Below are positions 25,875 through 33,967 of a stretch of DNA of 50,139 nucleotides, piece after piece. A program made the translations under genes and the position numbers. The stretch lies in contig JANQEL010000089.1 of the NCBI GenBank assembly GCA_028278345.1, positions 1 through 50,139 of the forward strand. Reading direction: 5' to 3'. A model generated the notes under the pieces. The model had not been told where the DNA came from and did not search any database. It was given only the letters and a program-made list of their open reading frames with translations. Origin of the DNA: Myxococcota bacterium (GTDB taxonomy: Bacteria; Myxococcota_A; UBA9160; UBA4427). Position 1 is the stretch's first letter, and the number at the start of each line of letters is the position of its first letter.

Positions 25875-27443
25875 CTACTTCCGGGCCGCTTTGCGGGGCT
25901 TTCGAGAACGTGGCTTCCAGTGTTCGAGAAAGTCGACGAGCATGCGTACGCCGACGCCCGTCGCTCCCGACCCCTGGTAGGGGCCGCTTCTCGAAGTCCA
26001 ACCCGTGCCCGCGATGTCGAGGTGAACCCAGGGCGTGTCGCCCACGAAGGCGGAGAGGAAACCCGCCGCCGTCGACATGCCCGCCGAGCGTCCCGCTCCC
26101 GCGTTCTTGAGATCGGAGACCGAGCCCTTCATGAGTTTCTTGTGATCATCGAAGAGCGGCAGCGGCCACTGAATCTCGTTCACGCGCTCGCCCGCCGCCT
26201 TGATCTCTTCGATCAGCTTGTCGTCGGTACCCATGAGCCCCGTCGCCCAATCGCCGAGGGCGACCATGCAGGCGCCGGTGAGGGTGGCGAGGTCGATCAT
26301 CGCCGTGGGCTTGTAGGTCTTGTTCGCGTAGGCGAGGGCGTCGGCGAGCACCAGGCGACCTTCGGCATCGGTGTTCTGGATTTCGACCGTATGCCCCGAG
26401 TGCATCGTGAGGATGTCGCCCGGGCGATAGGCGGTATCCGAGGGCATGTTCTCCGCCGCTGCGATCAAGCCGACGACGTGGACGGGGATGTTGAGCATGC
26501 GGATCGCACGCATGGCGCCCACCACCGTCGCGGCACCACTCATGTCGTGCTTCATCTCGTGCATGCCGGCCCCGGGCTTCAGCGAGATGCCGCCGGAGTC
26601 GAAGGTGATGCCCTTGCCCACGATGCAGAGCGTGGGGCTGTTCGCCTTGAGACCCCGCGGCTTGTGCTCGAGGATGGCGAGACGCGGCGGATTCGTACTC
26701 CCCTGACCCACCCCGAGGATGCCGCCCATCTTGCGCTTCTGCAGTTCGGGGACGGCCATCACCCGAGTTCGCAGGCCGACGGCCCGCGCCATCTTCACGG
26801 CTTCGGCCGTGAGTCGCACCGGCGTCATCGCATTGCCGGGAGCGTTCGAGAGGTCGCGTGCGAGGTTCTGGGATTCGGCGAGGATCGTGCCGCGCTTCGC
26901 GCCCGCGCGAGCCGGGGCGGGCTTGGCCAGGCGCGCATACACGACGCTGAGGGTCGCGCGTTTGCGAGCGGGCTTCTTCTTTCCGTCGTCGGTCAGGAAG
27001 CGGTCGTACTTGTAGTCGGCGAGCACGGCACCTTCGGCCAGGGCCTGGCAGATCACCTCATTGCCGTGGCCCTTCGCACTCGGGGCCACCAGGGCGATCT
27101 TCGTGGCTTTCTTGCCGCGCGCTCCCTTGACCACGCGTCCACCCAGGGCGCGAATGTCGTCGACGCTCTGCTCGTCAGCGTTGCCGATGCCCACGAGCAG
27201 CAAGCGATCCGCCTTGAGCGAGCCCCGACCCGAACCCTGCGGATAGACGACGAGACTCTGTCCCTTCTTTCCCCCGAAGTCGCCGTTCTTCACGACCTGC
27301 GAAACCGCACCGCCCGCCGCGGTGTCGAGACTCGCCAGCGCAGCCGGGAGCTTCTTCTGCTTGCCCTCGAGTTCGCCGACTGCGACGGCGAGTACGTCGA
27401 CCTTGACGTCGCGCGGGGAATCGACCGTGACCTTGACCTGCAT
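25875..27443 (-). CDS. pepA: Leucyl aminopeptidase (M17)
   Basis: 522 aa, cytoplasmic two-metal aminopeptidase. The C-terminal catalytic domain has GKGITFDSGGISLKPG, the metal-binding MKHDMSGAATV, the family signature NTDAEGRL, and DLATLTGAC; the N-terminal domain is the usual macro-like fold. Active-site Lys (GKGITFDSGG) and Arg (EGRL) are present. The C-terminus is extended by a basic tail (HWKPRSRKPRKAARK). It releases N-terminal amino acids from peptides; E. coli PepA also binds DNA. Divergent from the tol operon. Confidence 0.95.
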   Translation of the reverse strand: MQVKVTVDSPRDVKVDVLAVAVGELEGKQKKLPAALASLDTAAGGAVSQVVKNGDFGGKKGQSLVVYPQGSGRGSLKADRLLLVGIGNADEQSVDDIRALGGRVVKGARGKKATKIALVAPSAKGHGNEVICQALAEGAVLADYKYDRFLTDDGKKKPARKRATLSVVYARLAKPAPARAGAKRGTILAESQNLARDLSNAPGNAMTPVRLTAEAVKMARAVGLRTRVMAVPELQKRKMGGILGVGQGSTNPPRLAILEHKPRGLKANSPTLCIVGKGITFDSGGISLKPGAGMHEMKHDMSGAATVVGAMRAIRMLNIPVHVVGLIAAAENMPSDTAYRPGDILTMHSGHTVEIQNTDAEGRLVLADALAYANKTYKPTAMIDLATLTGACMVALGDWATGLMGTDDKLIEEIKAAGERVNEIQWPLPLFDDHKKLMKGSVSDLKNAGAGRSAGMSTAAGFLSAFVGDTPWVHLDIAGTGWTSRSGPYQGSGATGVGVRMLVDFLEHWKPRSRKPRKAARK

Positions 27444-27522
27444 GGATTTTCCTCGAAGTGGGTTTCGCTGGATGAAAGATCGGGGGAAGTGGGGGCGAAG
27501 TGGGGACAGGGCGGTGCGCTTG

Positions 27523-27551
27523 TTGATGGGCTACGGGCGCTCCTATAGAAT
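27523..27551 (+). promoter_or_regulatory. Candidate sigma-70 promoter of the tol operon
   Basis: TTGATG (27523-27528), a 17-nt spacer, then TAGAAT (27546-27551; 5 of 6 to TATAAT). Predicted start near 27558, about 80 nt before tolQ. It lies in the divergent pepA/tolQ gap. Confidence 0.55.
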
Positions 27552-27590
27552 CGGCGCATTCCCCCCACAGATGAGCGTTACGCGTGTTTC

Positions 27591-27611
27591 CGTCTCCGAT
27601 CGACGGAGACG
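27591..27611 (+). promoter_or_regulatory. Perfect hairpin in the tolQ 5' leader
   Basis: CGTCTCCG, loop ATCGA, CGGAGACG: an 8-bp perfect stem 28 nt before the tolQ start, downstream of the candidate promoter. No T-tract follows, so it is not a terminator. It could be an operator or an RNA stabilising element. Confidence 0.5.
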
Positions 27612-27638
27612 AAGTGCGGAATCGAATGGGGGGTTCGC

Positions 27639-28355
27639 GTGAGCTTCGACGTCTTCGGCTTGATTCTCCAAGCCGGCCTCATCGTGAAGCTCGTCCTCCT
27701 CGTCCTATTCGCCTTCTCGTTGATTTCGTGGGCGATCATTCTTTCCAAGTGGAAGGAATTGCGGGGGGCGAGCGAGGATAGCGAGGCCTTCCTCGAGGTC
27801 TATCACGATCGGCCCTTCGACGCGGCCTACGACGCCGCGCGCGACCTCTCGCGCAGCCCGGCGGCCTCGGTCTTCATCGCCATCTGCGATGAACTCGGGC
27901 GCCTCGCGAAGGAGAGCGGGCGGCCGACAGTTTCGGGAATCGACGCCGAACAGACCCGCGCGATCCACAAGCAGCTCTCGTGGCTCGCGACCCGCGAAGC
28001 CCAGCGGCTCGAGCGCGGGCTCTCGTTCCTGGCGACCACCGGGAGCTCCGCCGTCTACATCGGCCTGTTCGGCACGGTGATCGGCATCATCCAGGCCTTC
28101 CAGGGCATCGCCCAGACGGGCAACGCCAGCCTCGCCGTGGTGGCGCCCGGCATCGCCGAAGCCCTGATCGCGACGGCGATCGGTCTCTTCGCCGCGATCC
28201 CCGCGACCATCTTCTACAACCACTTCTCGGCGGGCATCGACAAGCTCGTCGATTCGATGGAGTACTTCGCCGGCGAGTTCGAGACCGACATCCAGGGCCT
28301 GGCGGATGAAGAGCGAAGCCCGGCCGGTGGGCATCCGCCCGGGGTTCGAGAGTAG
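27639..28355 (+). CDS. tolQ: TolQ inner-membrane proton-channel protein
   Basis: 238 aa MotA/TolQ/ExbB family. TM1 near residues 12-35 (VKLVLLVLFAFSLISWAIIL), a cytoplasmic loop, then TM2/TM3 with the conserved SAVYIGLFGTVIGIIQAF and PGIAEALIATAIGLFAAIPA. Forms the stator with TolR, using the proton gradient to energise TolA. GTG 27639 follows a G-rich ribosome site (GGGGGG). The C-terminal tail is charged. First gene of tolQRAB-cpoB; ybgC, often upstream, is absent. Confidence 0.94.
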   Translation: MSFDVFGLILQAGLIVKLVLLVLFAFSLISWAIILSKWKELRGASEDSEAFLEVYHDRPFDAAYDAARDLSRSPAASVFIAICDELGRLAKESGRPTVSGIDAEQTRAIHKQLSWLATREAQRLERGLSFLATTGSSAVYIGLFGTVIGIIQAFQGIAQTGNASLAVVAPGIAEALIATAIGLFAAIPATIFYNHFSAGIDKLVDSMEYFAGEFETDIQGLADEERSPAGGHPPGVRE

Positions 28356-28771
28356 TGGCCTTCGTGGCCGGATCGCGCGCACGCGGACGACGCGCGAACG
28401 CCGAGATCAACATCACGCCCTTCGTCGACGTGATGCTCGTGCTGCTGATCATCTTCATGGTGGCGGCCCCGTTGATGCAACAGGGCATCGACGTCGATCT
28501 TCCCGAGACCACGACCCAGGCCCTGCGCGTTCAGGACAACCCGCTGATCCTCTCGGTCAAGAAGGATGGCAAGTACTTCCTGGGACGAAGCGAGATCCAA
28601 CTCGACAACCTCGTCACGAAGCTCGCGGCGCTCTTCGAAGCGCGCGCGTCGAAGGAGATCTACCTGCGTGCGGATCGCGCGGCCCCGTACGGCACCGTGG
28701 TGAAGGCGATGGCAGCGGCGCGCGAAGCGGGTTCCGATCAACTCGGCATCGTGACCGAACCCGAGGGCTAG
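28355..28771 (+). CDS. tolR: TolR/ExbD family protein
   Basis: 138 aa. One TM (VDVMLVLLIIFMVAAPLM) preceded by AEINITPFVDVMLVLL, the TolR/ExbD signature with the proton-carrying Asp in the FVDVML motif, then a periplasmic domain (GIDVDLPETTTQ, KEIYLRADRAAPYGTVVKAM). GTG 28355 shares one base with the tolQ TAG stop. Works with TolQ as the proton-driven motor. Confidence 0.94.
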   Translation: MAFVAGSRARGRRANAEINITPFVDVMLVLLIIFMVAAPLMQQGIDVDLPETTTQALRVQDNPLILSVKKDGKYFLGRSEIQLDNLVTKLAALFEARASKEIYLRADRAAPYGTVVKAMAAAREAGSDQLGIVTEPEG

Positions 28772-28774
28772 CGG

Positions 28775-29560
28775 ATGGCGCCGGATGGTTCGCCGAGTTC
28801 AGTCGGGGTCGCATGGCTCGCCGCGCGCGAGCGCATGCACAGGCGTGGCTTGCGCACGGGCTTAATGCTCTCGGTCGTGCTGCACGCGGGCGTCGTGGGC
28901 TTCCTGCTGCTCGAGCCCGTACCCGAAGTCGTGCGCGTGCCCGAGGTGATCTCGGTGAAGATGGTGGCATTGCCGGGTGCCCCCCCGGCACCACCCAAAG
29001 CCGCGCCGAAGGCGGCTGCGTCGAAGCCCGATCCGACCCCGGTCCCCGCCCGCGCACCCGCGCCGGCGCCCAAGAAGGTGATCCTCCCCAAGCGCCCAGC
29101 GCCGGTTTCGAAGAAGCGAAAGCCAAAGCCCGAACCCCTCGAATACGACGACGCCCTCGCCGCGCTGCGCGATGAGCTCGGCGAGCCCGATCCGCCGCCG
29201 ACGACCGAAGATGAAGAAACCGAAGACGAACTCGTCGAAGCGATGGAGGCATTGGCCGCAACCGAGGGTGCGGCCGAGGAGGACCGGGAGTTTGCGCGCT
29301 GGCGTCTCGCAACGAGGCGACACATGCGACAGAACTGGGTCGTTCCCCCGGACTTCCTCGGGAAGGGGCTGGTCACCGGTCTACTCGTCACGCTCCGAGC
29401 CGACGGTCTGGTCATCGGGCAGCCGGAAGTCACGCACACCTCGGGCGATCCGTACTTCGACGAAAACACCGTACGTGCACTCGTGCGTGCGAGCCCGCTC
29501 CCGCCACCCCCCAATGCCGGCGAATGGCCGTTCAAGTTTTCAGCCGATGAAGGTCCCTGA
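28775..29560 (+). CDS. tolA: TolA/TonB-like energy transducer
   Basis: 261 aa. N-terminal TM with the SxxxH motif (LMLSVVLHAGVVGFLLLEPV), a Pro/Ala/Lys-rich periplasm-spanning region (PKAAPKAAASKPDPTPVPAR and on), an acidic stretch (TTEDEETEDELVEAMEAL), and a C-terminal TonB/TolA fold (WRLATRRHMRQNWVVPP, GLLVTLRADGLVIGQP, FDENTVRALVRASPLPPPP). Position between tolR and tolB supports TolA. The spanning region is short compared with E. coli TolA and lacks long Ala-helix repeats. Overlaps tolB by 14 nt. Confidence 0.85.
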   Translation: MAPDGSPSSVGVAWLAARERMHRRGLRTGLMLSVVLHAGVVGFLLLEPVPEVVRVPEVISVKMVALPGAPPAPPKAAPKAAASKPDPTPVPARAPAPAPKKVILPKRPAPVSKKRKPKPEPLEYDDALAALRDELGEPDPPPTTEDEETEDELVEAMEALAATEGAAEEDREFARWRLATRRHMRQNWVVPPDFLGKGLVTGLLVTLRADGLVIGQPEVTHTSGDPYFDENTVRALVRASPLPPPPNAGEWPFKFSADEGP

Positions 29561-30902
29561 ATTGAGTCTGTCCAGTCGATTGATGATCGTCTTGTTCACG
29601 TGCGCTGCTGTCGCCGCGACGTTCGTGCCCGCGATGGCGTCCGCCCAGAATCCCGTGGTCGAGATCTCGCCCGGTCGCGCGAAGGCATTCCGCGTCGCCG
29701 TGCAGCGCTTCCGCGATCGCGCCCAACCCACGCGCGCTTCGCGCGCCGACGATCTGCGCGCGGTGATCGGGGATGCCCTCGACTTCACCGGCATCCTGCT
29801 GCCCCTCGACCCCGCCGCCTATCTCGGGCCCGATCAGAGCGAAGCGCTGTCGAATCGCGGTCGCAGCGATTGCCCCGATTGGATGCAGAGCGGTGCCGAT
29901 GCGTTGGTCGAAGGCGAGATCCGCTCGGGCACCGGCACCCTCGAAATCGAGTTCTCCGTCTGGGATACCGCACGCTGTGTTCGCCTCGCGCGCAAGACGG
30001 TCTCGCGCGTGTCGAACGAAGCGATCCGCCTCGCGCGCACCGTGGCCGACGAGATCGTCGCCGCCTTCACCGGAACGCCGGGCTGCGCCGCCACCGAGAT
30101 CGCCTTCGTATCGAATCGTTCGGGCACCCGCGAGATCTACGTGATGGATTCCGACGGCCGCCACACCCGCACGGCGACGCGAAGCGATGCCGTGAAATCG
30201 TTTCCGGCATGGCTGCCCGATGCCGGCGGCATCCTCTACACCTCGTATACGAAGAGCGGGCTCACCAACCTCTACGTGAGTTCGCGCGGGCGCGTGCGTG
30301 CGGGGCGCCTCTTCCCGAGTCTGCTCCCCGGCTTCGCGAAGTTCCGCGGCGTCTTCTCGCCGGGCGGTGAGTCGCTCGCCATCGTGGCGAGCCAACAAGG
30401 GCTCAGCGACATATTCACCGTGCATCGCAGCACGGGGAAGGTGCGCCAACTCACCAAGACGCCCTCGATCGAGGTGGGGCCCAGCTGGTCGCCGGACGGC
30501 CAGAAGCTGGCCTTCGTCTCCGATCGCTCGGGCTCGCCGCAGATCTACACGATGAACCGTGACGGAAGCGACGTGAAGCGCATTACGTTCAACGGGCACT
30601 ACAACACGAGCCCGGCCTGGTCGCCGAGTGGCGATTGGATCGCCTACGAGACTCGGGTGGAGGGGCAGTTCGACATCTGGCTGGTCGATCCCACGGGCAC
30701 CACGGCGCTTCCGCTGGTGACCCACCGGCGCAGCGACGAGGCGCCGAGCTGGTCGCCCGACGGCCGCAAGCTCGCCTTCAGCTCCACCCGGCGCGGCTCG
30801 GCGGACATCTACCTGATCGATCGCAACGGCGAAAACCTGCAGCGGCTCACGCGAAACCAGGGCGACAATCTCAGCCCGGCGTGGGGTCCATTCCCGCGAT
30901 AG
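29547..30902 (+). CDS. tolB: TolB periplasmic beta-propeller protein
   Basis: 451 aa. Signal peptide (VLFTCAAVAATFVPAMASAQ), N-terminal TolB domain (VVEISPGRAKAFRVAVQRF), and six-bladed propeller with repeated WSPDGQKLAFVSDRSGSPQI, WSPSGDWIAYETRV and WSPDGRKLAFSSTRRGSADI blades. It links TolA to Pal at the outer membrane. ATG 29547 lies inside the end of tolA. No pal gene follows. Confidence 0.95.
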   Translation: MKVPELSLSSRLMIVLFTCAAVAATFVPAMASAQNPVVEISPGRAKAFRVAVQRFRDRAQPTRASRADDLRAVIGDALDFTGILLPLDPAAYLGPDQSEALSNRGRSDCPDWMQSGADALVEGEIRSGTGTLEIEFSVWDTARCVRLARKTVSRVSNEAIRLARTVADEIVAAFTGTPGCAATEIAFVSNRSGTREIYVMDSDGRHTRTATRSDAVKSFPAWLPDAGGILYTSYTKSGLTNLYVSSRGRVRAGRLFPSLLPGFAKFRGVFSPGGESLAIVASQQGLSDIFTVHRSTGKVRQLTKTPSIEVGPSWSPDGQKLAFVSDRSGSPQIYTMNRDGSDVKRITFNGHYNTSPAWSPSGDWIAYETRVEGQFDIWLVDPTGTTALPLVTHRRSDEAPSWSPDGRKLAFSSTRRGSADIYLIDRNGENLQRLTRNQGDNLSPAWGPFPR

Positions 30903-31003
30903 CTGTAGTGCGCGCTAACTTGGCGGTGCATCTGGATCCGGGGGGTGACGGATGAGCGCTGCGGGCGGCCTGGCCCGAGCGCCGATCCGAAGAGGGGGGC
31001 GAC

Positions 31004-31816
31004 ATGGAGATGCGAACTCGCAGCAGGGGAACCGCGCTCGCGCTGGCCGCGGGGCTGCTGCTCTCGACCGGCTGCGCCACGGTGGCCGAACTGCGCAAGG
31101 TCGAAGCGCGCGTGATCGACATGGAGCGCGGGCGCGCGCCGGCCGGCGGTCAACTGCGGGAGCAGGTGGCCGACTACGTGGCCGACATCGACGCCCTGCG
31201 CGATGAGATGCGCACCCTCGAAGGTCGCCTCGAAGTCGCCGAGAAGGCGGCGGCCGATGCGTTGGAAGATGCCCGCCGCGCCCGCCTCGATCTCGCGCAG
31301 ATGAAGGCCCAGCTCCAGCGCGGCGAAGTGCCGACCGGCACCTCGAGCGACGCGGCCGACCCCGGCGGTGACGTGGCCCCGACGGTCGCGGCCGTCGCGG
31401 TCGACGAGACCGCCGGCGAAGACGACGGCTCGGCCGAGATCCAGGCCTACCGCGCCGCCCACGCCGCCTGGCAGAAGGAAGACACGGGCACCTGCGTCGA
31501 GCGCTTCCGCGAGTTCCTGCAGACCTATCCTTCTTCGCCCTACGCCGACGACGCCGCCTTCTGGATGGCCGACTGCCATTACAAGCAGGCCGAATATAAG
31601 AAGGCCGTACTGCGCTTCGACGAGGTGGTCCGCAACTACCCTGCGGGAAACAAGGCCTCGGACGCCCTCTACCGCCAGGGCGAGTCGCTGCTGAAGCTCG
31701 GGCCGGGCTTCCGGGAGGCCGCCAAGCGCGCCTTCGAGCGGGTGATCAAGGAGTACCCGGACTCCGAGCGCGCCTCCGAGGCACGCCGGCAACTCGACCT
31801 CTACAGCGCTGGCTGA
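31004..31816 (+). CDS. cpoB: CpoB/YbgF family protein, probable lipoprotein
   Basis: 270 aa. N-terminus ALALAAGLLLSTGCATVAEL has a lipoprotein-type Cys after a hydrophobic core, unlike the soluble E. coli CpoB. A coiled coil follows (VEARVIDMERGRAPAGG, REQVADYVADIDALRDEMRT), then an acidic linker and TPR repeats (AYRAAHAAWQKEDTGTCVER, AFWMADCHYKQAEYKKAVL, ALYRQGESLLKLGPGFREAA). CpoB coordinates septal peptidoglycan synthesis with Tol-driven constriction. AGGGGGGCGAC precedes ATG 31004; ATG 31010 is an alternative. It directly follows tolB by 101 nt. Confidence 0.9.
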   Translation: MEMRTRSRGTALALAAGLLLSTGCATVAELRKVEARVIDMERGRAPAGGQLREQVADYVADIDALRDEMRTLEGRLEVAEKAAADALEDARRARLDLAQMKAQLQRGEVPTGTSSDAADPGGDVAPTVAAVAVDETAGEDDGSAEIQAYRAAHAAWQKEDTGTCVERFREFLQTYPSSPYADDAAFWMADCHYKQAEYKKAVLRFDEVVRNYPAGNKASDALYRQGESLLKLGPGFREAAKRAFERVIKEYPDSERASEARRQLDLYSAG

Positions 31817-31913
31817 ATCGCCGTTTTTCGTGAACGCGCAAGGGCCCCGGGGAGCTCTCGTGGCGGGCCGCCGGGGCGGCAAGAAAGGCTTTCCTCCCGG
31901 GTCCATCTACCGA

Positions 31914-31919
31914 TATAGT
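31914..31919 (+). promoter_or_regulatory. Candidate -10 element before dksA
   Basis: TATAGT (5 of 6 to the -10 consensus), prominent in a G/C-rich gap, about 70 nt before the dksA start. The matching -35 (TTTCCT or nearby) is poor, so assignment is tentative. Confidence 0.35.
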
Positions 31920-31987
31920 GCCGGACCCCCGGAACCCCGACGGCGCCAGCCGGCCGTAGCAACTGGTGATGGAAAGGCGGTGATCCA

Positions 31988-32350
31988 TTGAAGAAGCGTG
32001 ACATGAACAAGTTTCGGAAGGTCCTCGAGGCGCAGCGGGACGAGATCCTGGGCAATGCCCGCAAGACGCTCTCTGGCGAGATCCACCTCGACCCCGACGA
32101 CTTCCCGGACGAGATCGACACCGCTTCTTCCGAGATGAACCTCGCCTTCCAGGGCCGCCTGCGCGAACGCGAACGCGGCCTGCTCTCGAAGATCAACGCC
32201 GCCATCGACCGCATCGACGAGGGCGTGTTCGGCGAGTGCGTGAACTGCGGCGAAGACATCAGCCTGAAGCGCATCGAAGCGCGGCCGATGGCCCAGCTCT
32301 GCATCGACTGCAAGGCCGAGCAGGAGCAGCAGGAACGCCGCAACGCCTGA
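31988..32350 (+). CDS. dksA: DksA/TraR family transcription factor
   Basis: 120 aa. N-terminal coiled coil (KFRKVLEAQRDEILGNARKT), linker DDFPDEIDTASSEMN, and C-terminal four-Cys zinc finger, CVNC (pair 1) and CIDC (pair 2), with RIEARPMAQLCIDCK typical of DksA. Binds RNA polymerase in the secondary channel and modulates initiation with ppGpp. TTG 31988 gives MKKRDMNKF, the common start of deltaproteobacterial DksA, and follows AAAGGCGG; ATG 32003 is an alternative. Confidence 0.92.
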   Translation: MKKRDMNKFRKVLEAQRDEILGNARKTLSGEIHLDPDDFPDEIDTASSEMNLAFQGRLRERERGLLSKINAAIDRIDEGVFGECVNCGEDISLKRIEARPMAQLCIDCKAEQEQQERRNA

Positions 32351-32362
32351 GGCCCCTGCTCC

Positions 32363-32803
32363 TCAGGGGCAAACGCCGCTCCCAGGGGCCGCCGTACAGT
32401 CCGCGCAGGCTCGTGCACTCGGACCGGGGGCGCCGCCGAGGTCGCCGAACGTGCTCGACACGTCGGAGCCACCGACGGTGCCGTTCTCGTCGACATCGAA
32501 GGCACCCGAGTTCTTCGGAGCCCACGGAGCGCCCGTCCCCAGCGCCGCGAAGGTGAGCGAGACATCGGATCCCCCGACGACGCAGTTCTGGTCGTGGTCC
32601 GCGTCGCAGAGGTTCCCGTAACCGTCTTCGTCGTCGTCTCGTTGGCTGGAATTCACGACGCCGAGGCAATTGTCATCATTGTCATTGATGCCATCCAAGT
32701 CGGCGTCCGGGCTGTAGCCCCCGGGGCCCGCAACCGATCCGAGGGCAAAGATGAAGCAGAGCAGGGCTGCGCACGTCGCTGTGATCCGGGTTCTCTTCTG
32801 CAT
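32363..32803 (-). CDS. Secreted protein with thrombospondin type 3 and dockerin-like calcium loops
   Basis: 146 aa. AAAGGAGG is 9 nt before ATG 32803; signal peptide ATCAALLCFIFALGSVAG. Then a thrombospondin type 3-like run (DADLDGINDNDDNC, DDDEDGYGNLCDADHDQNC) and two dockerin-like repeats, NCVVGGSDVSLTF and ENGTVGGSDVSSTF, each with a D-x-D/N-x-N-G calcium loop. The C-terminus has Cys pairs (ACADC, GVC). Likely extracellular, calcium-stabilised. Role unknown; could mediate attachment or assembly. Convergent with dksA, 12 nt away. Confidence 0.8.
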   Translation of the reverse strand: MQKRTRITATCAALLCFIFALGSVAGPGGYSPDADLDGINDNDDNCLGVVNSSQRDDDEDGYGNLCDADHDQNCVVGGSDVSLTFAALGTGAPWAPKNSGAFDVDENGTVGGSDVSSTFGDLGGAPGPSARACADCTAAPGSGVCP

Positions 32804-32893
32804 TGGCCAGCGCCTCCTTTCCGGGATCGGATGAATGCCCATTGTACTCGAAGCCCCTCGTGACGACGGGCTAACCTCCCCGGCGGCCATTCC

Positions 32894-33967
32894 ATGAAAC
32901 CTCCCCCGTCCATCGTTCTCGGCATCGAGAGTTCCTGCGACGAAATGGCGGCGTCCGTCGTGCGCGACGGTCGCGAGATCGTTTCCTCCGTGATCCACGG
33001 GCAGGAGGAAGTGCATCGCCCCTACGGAGGGGTGGTGCCCGAGTTGGCCTCGCGTGACCACGTGCGTGCGATCACGCGGGTGGTCGAGCTGGCGCTCGAG
33101 CGTGCGGAGATCACCCAGGCGGAGCTGACCGGGATCGCGGTGACGGCCGGGCCGGGGCTCGTGGGTTCGCTGCTGGTCGGTCTGTCGTTCGGCAAGGCGC
33201 TGGCGTATCGGCTCGGGATCCCGGTGGTCGGCGTACATCACCTGCAAGGTCATCTGATCGCCGCCGAACTCAGTGACCCCGACCTCGCGCGGCCGTACGT
33301 CGGGCTGGTGGTGAGCGGTGGACACACGGCGCTCTATCGCGTGCACGAAGAGGGCGAACCGAGCCTGCTGGGTGAAACGCGCGACGACGCGGCGGGGGAA
33401 GCCTTCGACAAGGTCGCCAAGTTGCTCGGCCTGGGTTTTCCGGGTGGCCCCGCGGTTTCGAAGGCGGCCCTCGAAGGAGATCCGAAGGCCGTCGACTTTC
33501 CGCGACCGATGGCGAAGCGGCCGGGGCTCGGTTTCTCGTACAGCGGGCTCAAGACCGCGGTCGCGGTCGAAGTGGAGGGGCGCAGTGGTCTCGACGCCCT
33601 GTCGGAGAAGGATGTCGCGGACATCGCGGCTTCCTTCGAAGCCGCCGCCACCGACATCCTGGTCTTGAAGGCGCGCCGCGCCCTGCGCGACGAAGGGCTC
33701 GCCGCTCTCGCCGTGGTGGGGGGCGTCGCGGCGAATCGCCGGCTGCGCGGCGAAATGGAGCGCGCGGGCAAGAAGCACGACTTCGGCGTCGTCTTTCCGC
33801 CGATCTCGCTGTGCACCGACAACGCCGCGATGATCGCGGCTGCCGGTGCGCGCCTGCTCGCCGAGGGCCACGCGGACGCCCTCGACCTGAACGCGTTCTC
33901 TCGCGTCCCGGTCGGCGAAGCGCCCTGGCGCGAAGGCGAGGCCTCGTCCGCCCCCGCTTCCACGTGA
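32894..33967 (+). CDS. tsaD: tRNA N6-threonylcarbamoyladenosine synthase subunit TsaD
   Basis: 357 aa ASKHA-fold protein. N-terminal VLGIESSCDEMAASVV, HHLQGHLIA with the HxxxH metal ligands (His116, His120), SGGHTALYRV, GEAFDKVAKLLGL, FPGGPAVSK, FSYSGLKTAV, and C-terminal SLCTDNAAMIAAAG. Transfers threonylcarbamoyl to A37 of ANN-decoding tRNAs with TsaB and TsaE. The stop overlaps the rsmA GTG as GTGA. Confidence 0.96.
   Translation: MKPPPSIVLGIESSCDEMAASVVRDGREIVSSVIHGQEEVHRPYGGVVPELASRDHVRAITRVVELALERAEITQAELTGIAVTAGPGLVGSLLVGLSFGKALAYRLGIPVVGVHHLQGHLIAAELSDPDLARPYVGLVVSGGHTALYRVHEEGEPSLLGETRDDAAGEAFDKVAKLLGLGFPGGPAVSKAALEGDPKAVDFPRPMAKRPGLGFSYSGLKTAVAVEVEGRSGLDALSEKDVADIAASFEAAATDILVLKARRALRDEGLAALAVVGGVAANRRLRGEMERAGKKHDFGVVFPPISLCTDNAAMIAAAGARLLAEGHADALDLNAFSRVPVGEAPWREGEASSAPAST

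Noticed and set aside
25650..27548. 632-aa plus-strand open frame
   Set aside because: Antisense shadow of pepA, a clear M17 peptidase; long antisense frames are expected at this GC content.
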